Positions 1 to 5,525 of a stretch of 5,525 nucleotides of DNA are shown here, one piece after another. Location: the NCBI GenBank assembly GCA_007125435.1, contig SLDF01000389.1, positions 1 to 5,525 on the forward strand. Direction: 5' to 3'. Numbering within the stretch: the stretch's first letter is position 1; each line of letters begins with the position of its first letter. The position numbers were made by a program, and so were the translations under genes. A model generated the notes under the pieces. That model was given only the letters and a program-made list of their open reading frames with translations, was not told where the DNA came from and made no database searches. Origin of the DNA: Saprospiraceae bacterium (GTDB lineage: Bacteria > Bacteroidota > Bacteroidia > Chitinophagales > Saprospiraceae).

Positions 1-300
1 CATCGGTCGCGTAGCACTTGAGGCTATGCTCTCTCTTCAGCACTCGTCTAAAGTAAAATTCTCTAAGCTCTAGCTCTTTTCAGACGACATCAAGTGTAGC
101 CTTGGCTATGCGCGTATTTTTATTCTTCGATCTCACTCAAAATAGCTGCGACTTAGATCATACGACGACTATTTTCAGACTCATTACGGGGCTCGCTGTT
201 CGCTCGGTCCTTCGGACTCACTCGCATGCGCTCTTGACCCACTACGCATCGCTGATGCAAGACCCGAAAAAACGACATTTTGAAATGCACCCATATACCA
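1..300. repeat. Non-coding, hairpin-rich intergenic segment (possible interspersed repeat)
   Basis: I see no credible gene here. An open frame at 102-335 gives a low-complexity His/Thr/Leu-rich product without a recognisable domain and is probably spurious. The stretch at about 185-260 is GC-richer than the rest and carries compact palindromes: GTCC-TTC-GGAC at 207-217, the perfect 8-mer CGCATGCG at 223-230, and GCATC-GCT-GATGC at 246-258. The same style of hairpin (NCC-TTC-GGN) recurs at the other end of the window, which suggests an interspersed intergenic element of this genome. There is also an imperfect direct repeat, GTAGCACTTGAGGCTATGC (11-29) against GTAGCCTTGGCTATGC (96-111), differing by small indels. 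The edge of the window may cut the element. That this is a repeat family is inference, because only one genome segment is visible. Confidence 0.35.
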
Positions 301-309
301 GAGAGTATT

Positions 310-396
310 TTTATCAACTTCGGAAAAAAAATTGAGAATCTTGGGGTAGCTGGTTTAGAAGACAAACCAACAGGACTGAAAACTAAATATAAGTCT
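310..396 (+). pseudogene. Short coding-like fragment, possibly a decayed transposase helix-turn-helix
   Basis: One frame reads KKIENLGVAGLEDKP at about 325-369. The pattern 'LG(I/V)AGL.DKP' resembles the linker after the helix-turn-helix of IS630-family transposases, where it is normally followed by an RSGRP-type motif. Here it continues as TGLKTKYKS, so the match stops early. The frame runs straight into the duplicated DUF6175 fragment in a different frame from that gene, so it cannot be an intact protein. No terminal inverted repeats or catalytic DDE region are visible. This is a low-confidence reading of a short string, and it could be chance. Confidence 0.15.
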
Positions 397-490
397 TGTC
401 GCTCTATGGTGAGGATCAACAACAGCAAACGCTCAGGCTGTAGTAGCCACGCAACCCAACATCATGGTCTTGCCTTCTAACGCATAATTG
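376..490 (+). pseudogene. Truncated duplicate of the 5' end of the DUF6175-like gene
   Basis: Positions 401-478 match 3481-3558, inside the signal-peptide region of the intact gene at 3436-4395, at 75 of 78 bases without gaps. Similarity fades from 479 (about 82 of 90 to position 490). Upstream, a gapped match (TGAAAA and ATAT..G.CTT.TC) suggests that the copy began near 376, with CTG in place of ATG. In the gene's frame the copy has TGA where the gene has Trp (TGG), and TAA shortly after the conserved 'VLPS' motif. The three differences in the core are all A in the copy against G in the gene: one makes the stop, one is silent (CAG/CAA), and one changes Ser to Asn. The fragment holds the signal peptide end and the first strand of the mature protein only. 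It is either the remnant of a second paralogue or a small segmental duplication. The similarity itself is certain; its origin is inferred. Confidence 0.8.
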
Positions 491-852
491 GGCTTAAAAA
501 GGACACTATCGTCTTAACCTTTATAATGCACCAAAACATATTGACAAGAGTAAATATGAAAACCTGCAAAATATAGGATCACTTATTATTTCTGGGGAGT
601 AGGTTTAAAATAACTCAGTTTAGAAAATAGACTTACAAACTGGACTTTAAATTTAAGTGATGGTGTAAGATTATTTTGGCCAACAAAATCGATGAAACTA
701 TAGGGACGAGAGACTACTCCCAGTGACTATGGATATGGAGCGCACTGATAGAAAGAATCAATATCTACCTATATGATGCCATCGAAAATGGATCATATCT
801 CTTCCCAAGAAAACAAGTCAGTTTGACAAGATAAATCTATGCGTTTACAAGA
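491..852. other. Gene-free decayed region with scattered coding-like frames
   Basis: All frames are interrupted and no start-to-stop gene is supported. Two stretches look like eroded coding sequence. 498-599 (+) is open for 34 codons and includes YRLNLYNAPKHIDKSKYENL. 661-834 (+) is open apart from one TGA at 724-726, reading IDETIGTRDYSQ, then the stop, then LWIWSALIERINIYLYDAIE. I do not recognise either. They lie in different frames, which fits a pseudogene with indels, perhaps the rest of the paralogue whose start is at 376-490, but neither resembles the intact gene in an obvious way. No RNA gene or convincing promoter was found here. Confidence 0.4.
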
Positions 853-909
853 TTGGTTATAAATATTCGGCGATATCGGCTTTTATTTGTCAAAAATAAT
901 CACCTAATT

Positions 910-2763
910 ATGAATGTCAAAATTTTATACTTGTTCGCATTGTTTTGTATGTCTGCTTTTGTTATCAAGGCACAAGATGAGACCATTATGAGCCGGTTTA
1001 ACAGGCCGACTGTGTCTAATATTATTCTCAAATTTAAAGATGATAATAAGGAAGAGGATAATGTCGGCTCTGTACTAGCCTATATACCTGCCAGTAATAA
1101 GATCAACCTGTCAAACACCGGCAAAAACACAATCCAGTTCAATACTCTGGGAAAGGAAGGTTTTGGTCAGTTGCTTTCTAAGCCAGTCAAGGTCAGTATG
1201 AAAGATAAGGTGAGGAATGTGTTATTGAGTAAGGCGAACTTTTATGAGGCGGAACAGGAGCTTGGTCCTCAGCTGGCTGAGCTGCTCAAAAAAAACGGAG
1301 CGGCAGGCGATATGTTTGCTGAATGGGCTAAGAAAGATAAGAATGGGAAGTATACAACCATAGCTAAAAGAACTCAGCAAAACATCACAGCCTCGGACAT
1401 CAAACGTAATACAGATGCTGATAAAGTCGCATTCTTCGAGGATCTGGTAAAGAATAACTTTATCTTTGTCTACCACCTACCTAAGGTACTTTCACCAGAC
1501 GAAGAGCCTCAAAGCGGCAGGGTGGCTGTTAGAAACAGCGGTGAATCTACTACGCTTCTTTCTCTTGTTAATGTCTTCATATTTAAAGTCAATGTGCCTG
1601 ATGACATGTTCAACAAAGTTGTCAAACCGGCATTTGACAGTCCACAGAAGCTCAAGAACATAGACTATCCACTGGAATATGTCGGATATGCCGCTATAAA
1701 AAGCAAGATCCAGCCCAAGGTCCTTTGGGAATCTGCGGCACTGGTCGGTCAGCTGTATGCCGACGACGAGAATGAAGGTGTCAATTTTAAAACAGGTAAA
1801 CCGGTTAAGAATAAGTCTGTATATGATATTCCTGTATATAAAGCTGCTGACGGTTTGAAACTGAGAAGGTCATGGGACGACCTTACAATCGATGAACAAG
1901 AGAAATTTCTATACTCCCACCTCATGTCAACCATCATGGACGAGGTTATCAATCTGGCAGAGATTAACCTGGAAGAATTCAAGGTGAAAGCTCCCATAGT
2001 TCAGGCAAACCCTATCAAAGCACCTGTGGGTATAAGAGAAGGAGTTAAGGCAGATAAGCGATTCAGAGTCTATGAAAATGTCTTTAGAAAAGGTGAAGTA
2101 CAGACAAAAAGTGTGGGTCTGGTCAGAACCAAACCCAATGTGGTTAACAACGTGCACACACAGATAGACACAACTACTGGACATCCTCTCATGTCCGAAT
2201 TTAAGCAGACCTATGGAGGGGTCATCAGAGAAGACATGTACCTCGTACAGGATACAGACTATGGACTTGGGCTGAGTGCCGGGTTTAGATTTGGATATTT
2301 TGGAGAAGTCTACCTGCCCAGTACACTGTTTAATCTAAGAGCCAACTATAACATCAGCAACACCATCAACAATATGATAGGTAAGTCTAGGATGTATGGT
2401 ATGCACGCCTACTTTGGTTTGGCGTACGGCATAAAGGGAACAGATGAAATGTTCAATGGAAGAAAACTAAGGGTTAATGTGCTGGACCTCCAGCTGGGCA
2501 TAGAAAAGAGACTTTACCTTAACCCTAAGTACGATTTGATTCCTGAGCTGGGGTTTTCATTTCTTCTCCCATTTGCAGGAGGTGTCTCCAATCAAACCAT
2601 AGAGGCTGTAGGCTTTTTCAACATTGGGATGCGCGGAGCCATCTGGGTGGCAGAGGGCATTGCCGTGCAGCCGGGCATCAACATCCCTATGCAGTTCACG
2701 GCCAATCGACATAAACCGGCATCCTTTATGCACTTTGAAGTTTCAACAAGATTTGATTTTTAA
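910..2763 (+). CDS. Exported protein with predicted C-terminal outer-membrane beta-barrel, unknown function
   Basis: The product is 617 residues. I chose ATG 910 rather than the in-frame TTG at 853, because 910 places a classical signal peptide at the N-terminus (NVKILYLFALF..., likely cleavage after A21, IKA|QDET); the upstream extension is basic and would bury it. The leader is AT-rich and lacks a Shine-Dalgarno sequence, as is usual in Bacteroidota. After the signal, residues about 30-380 are a soluble, lysine-rich periplasmic region that I do not recognise. Residues about 381-447 (DKRFRVYENVF, then a KSVGLVRTKPNVVNN segment and MSEFKQTYGG) resemble a beta-rich SH3-like module that I recall from Bacteroidota envelope proteins and that recalls the C-terminal domain of FlgT. 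From about 448 on, alternating aromatic/Gly strands (GLGLSAGFRFGYFG, HAYFGLAYGIKG, LDLQLGIEKRLYL, PELGFSFLLPF) end in ...STRFDF with a terminal Phe, as in outer-membrane barrel proteins. It may be co-regulated with the operon that begins 190 bases downstream. The CDS is very likely; export and the barrel are likely; the function is unknown. Confidence 0.88.
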   Translation: MNVKILYLFALFCMSAFVIKAQDETIMSRFNRPTVSNIILKFKDDNKEEDNVGSVLAYIPASNKINLSNTGKNTIQFNTLGKEGFGQLLSKPVKVSMKDKVRNVLLSKANFYEAEQELGPQLAELLKKNGAAGDMFAEWAKKDKNGKYTTIAKRTQQNITASDIKRNTDADKVAFFEDLVKNNFIFVYHLPKVLSPDEEPQSGRVAVRNSGESTTLLSLVNVFIFKVNVPDDMFNKVVKPAFDSPQKLKNIDYPLEYVGYAAIKSKIQPKVLWESAALVGQLYADDENEGVNFKTGKPVKNKSVYDIPVYKAADGLKLRRSWDDLTIDEQEKFLYSHLMSTIMDEVINLAEINLEEFKVKAPIVQANPIKAPVGIREGVKADKRFRVYENVFRKGEVQTKSVGLVRTKPNVVNNVHTQIDTTTGHPLMSEFKQTYGGVIREDMYLVQDTDYGLGLSAGFRFGYFGEVYLPSTLFNLRANYNISNTINNMIGKSRMYGMHAYFGLAYGIKGTDEMFNGRKLRVNVLDLQLGIEKRLYLNPKYDLIPELGFSFLLPFAGGVSNQTIEAVGFFNIGMRGAIWVAEGIAVQPGINIPMQFTANRHKPASFMHFEVSTRFDF

Positions 2764-2829
2764 TTTAAAACACGGACTATTCAATAGGTTTTAGTAGTGA
2801 GGGTTTACATGTCGATGAAACAAGTGATG

Positions 2830-2857
2830 TTGCCAATGTTTCCGCTTGATAGTTTTG
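2830..2857 (+). promoter_or_regulatory. Candidate Bacteroidota-type promoter for the three-gene operon
   Basis: TTG at 2830-2832 is followed after 17 bases by TAGTTTTG at 2850-2857. The latter fits the -7 element TAnnTTTG exactly, and the spacing is within the range known for Bacteroidota sigma-A promoters. Transcription would begin near 2860-2865, giving a 5' leader of roughly 90 bases that contains the hairpin at 2883-2900. It is the only full match to the consensus that I found in the gene-free parts of the window. No operator or regulator site is evident. Confidence 0.45.
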
Positions 2858-2882
2858 AGGCTGTTTAAATCCGTATTACCAG

Positions 2883-2900
2883 CCTGCTGCCCCAGGCAGG
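2883..2900. repeat. Palindrome in the leader of the lipoprotein gene
   Basis: The segment can fold in two mutually exclusive ways: CCTGC (2883-2887) with GCAGG (2896-2900), or CTGCC (2887-2891) with GGCAG (2895-2899) around a CCA loop. There is no T-run directly after it, so it is a poor intrinsic terminator. Similar CCTGC/GCAGG hairpins are common interspersed elements between genes in many Bacteroidota, so a degenerate copy of such a repeat is the simplest reading. A role in the 5' leader of the operon mRNA is possible but not shown. Confidence 0.4.
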
Positions 2901-2953
2901 TAGCGGGTTGTAAAAACTCTAATGCATTTTTCGGGATAAAAAACAATAATGTA

Positions 2954-3439
2954 ATGAGCCAAATTATTTACACATTGAGTCGTATTCTTTTCGCAACCAT
3001 CTTATTGTCTCTGACTACAGGGTGTGCGCGTCGCACTATTCCGATGGAAGACTATGTCAGACCGATAGTCACTAGTAAATCTACACAGGGCGTCGTCTAT
3101 CTGACGGCCAGCGGATATGCAAGAAGAAAGGGGGATGCCAAGCAAGAGGCACTGAGAAGAGCCATAGAAGAAGTTATGTTTAGAGGGATACCCAATAGCA
3201 ATGTCAAGCGTCCACTCATCAATGAACCCGGAGCCAGAGCAAAGCACGAACGTTACTTCAAACGGTTTTTCTCAGATGGTGGACCCTATACCGACTATGG
3301 TAAAATCCTCAACATCAACCCCTTCCAGACTATCAGATACAAGAGAGGTTATCAGGTCTTTGTAGATGTAGAAGTCAATTATGCTCAACTGCAACGCGAC
3401 CTCGAGCGCGCAGGGATCATCAGTAAATTTGGTATATGA
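2954..3439 (+). CDS. Small outer-membrane lipoprotein, LPP20/FlgT-N-like domain
   Basis: The product is 161 residues. ATG 2954 is chosen because it begins a typical lipoprotein signal (SQIIYTLSRILFATILLSLTTGC) with the lipidated Cys at residue 24. The open frame extends upstream to 2846, but that stretch is not protein-like and crosses the hairpin. The lipobox TTGC has Thr at -3, which is slightly off consensus. The mature part has the pattern ASGYARRKGDAKQEALRRAI (52-71), then VMFRGIP (74-80), RPLI (86-89) and KHERYFKRFF (97-106), and ends with a beta-strand QVFVDVEVNY (134-143). A strand followed by an Ala-rich helix that starts after a 'G.g...gdA...A...Ai' motif is characteristic of LPP20-type lipoproteins and the N-terminal domain of FlgT. 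Its stop overlaps the start of the next gene (ATGA), so the two are translationally coupled. It probably sits at the periplasmic face of the outer membrane as a partner of the neighbouring exported proteins. The lipoprotein call is firm; the family call is by pattern. Confidence 0.85.
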   Translation: MSQIIYTLSRILFATILLSLTTGCARRTIPMEDYVRPIVTSKSTQGVVYLTASGYARRKGDAKQEALRRAIEEVMFRGIPNSNVKRPLINEPGARAKHERYFKRFFSDGGPYTDYGKILNINPFQTIRYKRGYQVFVDVEVNYAQLQRDLERAGIISKFGI

Positions 3440-4395
3440 AAATGATGAAAATATTAACAACAGCCGCCATATGGCTTATCGCTCTATGGTGGGGATCAAC
3501 AACAGCAAACGCTCAGGCTGTAGTAGCCACGCAGCCCAGCATCATGGTCTTGCCTTCTGATGCTTTATTAAATAGAATAGGCTGCCTGGATCGTGTTGAA
3601 GTGAACGGCATTGCAAGAACCATCCAGAACTATGAAAAAGCTTTTATTGAGGATGGTGAATTGAGGTTGGCCATTTCACAGATTCAAGAGCGATTTGCTG
3701 AAGTTGGTTTTCCATTGAAAGATCTGGAGTTTGCATTGAGATCCATCAACACACAAGAGACCTTTGACAATGTAGACAATATCGACCTCGACCTCAAGTC
3801 AATATTGTTAAAAAATGCTCAACCCGACATCTATCTCGATCTGGACTACTTCCAGACAGGCAGCGGTCTCACCAGCGGGCTGTCTTTTAATATCAGAGCT
3901 ATAGACGCCTACACCAACAAGGCCATAGCTACAGCCAGCAATAGCGGTATATCTACCGTCAATAATAATCTGGCAGACAATCTGGTCGAACAAGTGGAAA
4001 TGAACCTACAAAATCTTCAGTCAAGTATGAGGACCCATTTTGAAGACCTAAACCTAAATGGTCGTATGGTATCTCTCCGTATCTCCGTGGAGAGGAATAG
4101 CCCTATAAATGACTTCAGGCGTGATAGATGTGGCAATGAGCCTTATACGCGGACATTTGTCAACTATATTAAACGCAATACTGTGCATGGAGGCTACCAT
4201 TTGCAATCTAACTCCGCAAAAGAAGTGTATTATGATGTAATCCGTATACCCTTATTTGATAATGATGGCTTTCCGATGGGTGCAAGTGACTGGGCTTACG
4301 AGATGACAATGTATCTGGAAGAAAATTGTGGATTGATTACCATCGACAATACCACTAAACTTGGGGAAGCGCACATAATTGTTATCGCAAATTAA
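3436..4395 (+). CDS. DUF6175-like exported periplasmic protein
   Basis: The product is 319 residues. The start ATG 3436 overlaps the stop of the lipoprotein gene by four bases; ATG codons at 3442 and 3445 are possible alternatives that change little. The signal peptide has a Trp-rich core (IWLIALWWG) and likely cleavage at ANA|Q after residue 26. Family-like motifs follow in order: PSIMVLPSDA (34-43), a conserved YEKAF helix then ISQIQERFAEVGFPLKDLE (80-98), PDIYLDLDY (130-138), FNIRAIDAYTNKAIATASNSG in two parts (FNIRAIDAYTN 151-161, KAIATASNSG 162-171), and YYDVIRIPLFDNDGFPMG (265-282). These and the ending LGEAHIIVIAN match my memory of DUF6175 proteins of Bacteroides over the full length. 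The function of that family is not known. The 'AiDAyTnkaia' pattern, where a substrate-like strand is followed by a Gly/Ser turn, recalls the periplasmic fold of LpoB and CsgG. A 75/78-identical fragment of this gene's start lies about 3 kb upstream. The CDS is certain; the family is fairly certain. Confidence 0.92.
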   Translation: MKMMKILTTAAIWLIALWWGSTTANAQAVVATQPSIMVLPSDALLNRIGCLDRVEVNGIARTIQNYEKAFIEDGELRLAISQIQERFAEVGFPLKDLEFALRSINTQETFDNVDNIDLDLKSILLKNAQPDIYLDLDYFQTGSGLTSGLSFNIRAIDAYTNKAIATASNSGISTVNNNLADNLVEQVEMNLQNLQSSMRTHFEDLNLNGRMVSLRISVERNSPINDFRRDRCGNEPYTRTFVNYIKRNTVHGGYHLQSNSAKEVYYDVIRIPLFDNDGFPMGASDWAYEMTMYLEENCGLITIDNTTKLGEAHIIVIAN

Positions 4396-4399
4396 AGAA

Positions 4400-5335
4400 A
4401 TGAAAAACAAATATTTTACAATCGCTATATGCATGATAATGTCGTGTATTATTAATGCCACTGAACCTGAAATCGTCATCGGCATACAGTTGGACATTAA
4501 GGACGAGAACCTCCATCAACAAGTTGGACAAAGTCTATATGACCGTGTGCTTTATGGTATGAGCCAATATGGCATCGGTGCCAACTACAGCGCTCCCTTC
4601 GTCGCAACGGTCGGTATGACTGCCATCGGCCAATCCTATTCGTCTACCCAACCGGTAAGAAAAGTGATGACATATGATGTATTCATTCACATCCGGCGTA
4701 GAGACTCTCATGAAATCTTTAACAGCTTCACTACATCAATGAATGCCACCGGTAGATCCGATCATGAAGCCGCCCTAAATGCTGTTCGAAGTCTGACATT
4801 TAATAATCAACCTTTTAGAGACTTTGTGACAGGGTCTAAGGTTAAGATTGTAGACTATTATAAGTCCAATTGCAATGCGCTGATTGCCAAAGCTGAGATG
4901 TATAATAATCAACAGGCTTTTGTCTCCGCTATCGCTACTCTGATGTCCATCCCTGCTGAAGGTGCAGATTGCTTTCAGCGTGCAAAAGAAGTCATGACCA
5001 ACGTCATGAAAGACTATCAGGCCTACGTCTGCCAGACCGGACTGGTATCTGTAAAAGCACTTATAGGCAATCAGGAGTTTGATGAGGCAGTTCGGCAATT
5101 GATAGGTATGCCCTACTCTGAAGAGTGTGAGGATGAAATGCATGAGGTCACCAGACAACTCAGAGAAGCCAGGGACATCCAGGATCAATGGGCTTTTGAT
5201 TTTTTTACAGCTTCTCAACACTTCTTGATAGAAAGCTATGAACGAGAGCGGGTCTTTATGCAGAATATGGCCTATATATTGGCACAGCCCAACTATCAAC
5301 GGTTCTTTGATCGTCGCTTTATCTTCATAGATTGA
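4400..5335 (+). CDS. Exported protein with N-terminal alpha/beta domain and Cys-bracketed helical repeats
   Basis: The product is 311 residues. ATG 4400 lies four bases after the previous stop and starts a signal peptide (KNKYFTIAICMIMSCIINA, likely cleavage after A20); TTG 4379 is in frame but overlaps the upstream gene and adds nothing. An IMSC at 13-16 could be a weak lipobox, though Met at -2 is unusual. Residues 25-150 form an alpha/beta domain: IVIGIQLDI, a helix LYDRVLYGMSQYGIG, TYDVFIHIRR, then TGRSDHEAALNAV and PFRDFV, similar in layout to CsgG/LpoB-type periplasmic domains. Residues 153-260 are two degenerate TPR-like helical hairpins, each framed by cysteines: C158...C191 and C211...C243, 33 and 32 residues apart, each with an A/V..L..IP or L.GMPY turn before the second Cys. 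The C-terminal 50 residues are helical and aromatic-rich, ending QRFFDRRFIFID. It is the last gene of the operon, followed by a terminator. I do not recognise a named family; an unstudied Bacteroidota envelope protein that accompanies DUF6175 genes is likely. Confidence 0.9.
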   Translation: MKNKYFTIAICMIMSCIINATEPEIVIGIQLDIKDENLHQQVGQSLYDRVLYGMSQYGIGANYSAPFVATVGMTAIGQSYSSTQPVRKVMTYDVFIHIRRRDSHEIFNSFTTSMNATGRSDHEAALNAVRSLTFNNQPFRDFVTGSKVKIVDYYKSNCNALIAKAEMYNNQQAFVSAIATLMSIPAEGADCFQRAKEVMTNVMKDYQAYVCQTGLVSVKALIGNQEFDEAVRQLIGMPYSEECEDEMHEVTRQLREARDIQDQWAFDFFTASQHFLIESYERERVFMQNMAYILAQPNYQRFFDRRFIFID

Positions 5336-5364
5336 CAATAAAAAAGATTTTTCGACTTTAGCCA

Positions 5365-5388
5365 CGATGGGCACCGCACATCGTTTTT
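5365..5388 (+). terminator. Intrinsic terminator after the operon
   Basis: The hairpin has CGATG at 5365-5369 paired with CATCG at 5379-5383, extendable by A5364-T5384, then a G/A mismatch and an inner GC/GC pair (5371-5372 with 5376-5377) around an ACC loop. It is followed at once by TTTTT (5384-5388). It lies 30 bases after the stop of the last gene, exactly where the operon should end. Stem plus T-run makes this a convincing Rho-independent terminator, although the mismatch weakens the stem. Confidence 0.65.
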
Positions 5389-5525
5389 ACACTAGGCACC
5401 TTCGAGGCTTGAGGGGTGTATTCCATTTTGTCGCTTTGGGCATCACCCTTCGGGTCGCTACGTTCCAGGGCTCCCTAAACGGTCGGCCTCAGCTTCGCTA
5501 TTGCTACGCTGAGTCTGGCTCCTGC
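5389..5525. repeat. GC-richer hairpin-bearing intergenic DNA at the right edge
   Basis: No gene is visible. Three short palindromes follow each other: CCT-TCG-AGG (5399-5407), ACCC-TTC-GGGT (5445-5455), and CTCAGC (5488-5493) with GCTGAG (5508-5513). The ACCC-TTC-GGGT hairpin has the same triloop and layout as GTCC-TTC-GGAC near the left end (207-217), and the text around both (GGGC.., CGCT.CG) is alike in style though not in exact sequence. Together with the left edge this suggests a family of interspersed intergenic elements. The element probably runs past the window edge. Confidence 0.35.

Noticed and set aside
102..335. Open frame of 77 codons on the + strand
   Set aside because: It runs through the hairpin-rich DNA, has a repeat-like His/Thr/Leu composition, no signal or domain, and no plausible leader.
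541..577. TTGACA followed by a TATA-like box, as a promoter
   Set aside because: The spacing to TATAGG is about 25 bases, and Bacteroidota do not use the -35/-10 consensus. No TAnnTTTG is present.
853..889. TTG and TTTATTTG upstream of the barrel gene as its promoter
   Set aside because: The -7 box has T instead of A at its second base and the spacer is about 26 bases, outside the usual range. The promoter of this gene remains unlocated.
853..909. Upstream in-frame TTG start for the barrel protein
   Set aside because: It would put 19 basic residues before a clear signal peptide that begins at ATG 910.
2846..2953. N-terminal extension of the lipoprotein gene
   Set aside because: The extension has a Cys-rich non-natural sequence and crosses the CCTGC/GCAGG hairpin. 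The lipoprotein signal begins at ATG 2954.
5341..5353. AAAAA-GA-TTTTTC stretch after the last stop as terminator
   Set aside because: The A/T-only stem with a two-base loop cannot form a stable hairpin; the GC-containing stem at 5365-5388 is the better candidate.
4775..5374. Open frame of 199 codons on the - strand
   Set aside because: It is antisense to the well-supported last operon gene and extends into the terminator. Its sequence shows no domain and it looks like a shadow of the real gene.
1..5525. CRISPR array, tRNA or rRNA gene
   Set aside because: No regularly spaced direct repeats, no cloverleaf with a T-loop GTTC motif and no rRNA-like conserved stretches were seen on either strand.

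Overview
The window looks like chromosomal DNA of a member of the Bacteroidota, perhaps a Saprospiria-type marine or sludge organism (the class is a guess). Several things point there. The starts have AT-rich leaders and no Shine-Dalgarno sequence. Signal peptides are cut before Gln (KA|Q, NA|Q). A promoter-like TTG-N17-TAGTTTTG matches the Bacteroidota -33/-7 pattern. Gene 3 closely matches what I remember of the DUF6175 family, which is typical of this phylum. All four genes are on the + strand and all encode exported proteins.

Layout: (a) 1-300 is non-coding, GC-richer DNA with short hairpins of the kind scattered between genes. (b) 300-909 is a gene graveyard. It holds an obvious partial duplicate (about 376-490) of the start of the DUF6175-like gene found 3 kb downstream, now broken by stop codons, plus short coding-like frames of unknown origin. 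(c) 910-2763 encodes a 617-residue exported protein with a predicted C-terminal outer-membrane beta-barrel. (d) 2764-2953 is an intergenic stretch with a candidate promoter and a CCTGC/GGCAG hairpin. (e) 2954-5335 is a tight three-gene operon: a small LPP20/FlgT-N-like lipoprotein, the DUF6175-like protein (4-base ATGA overlap) and a 311-residue exported protein with two cysteine-bracketed helical repeats (4-base gap). (f) 5365-5388 is a good intrinsic terminator that closes the operon. (g) 5389-5525 is more hairpin-rich, GC-richer intergenic DNA.

Taken together the four products look like one envelope module: an outer-membrane barrel protein, a lipoprotein and two periplasmic proteins. Individual segments recall, by pattern only, the three domains of the Vibrio flagellar protein FlgT and its relatives LPP20, CsgG and LpoB. 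The similarity is weak and no function is proven. The idea that this is an unrecognised outer-membrane assembly or secretion accessory complex is the most interesting hypothesis here. The DUF6175-like duplicate is the most solid unusual observation.
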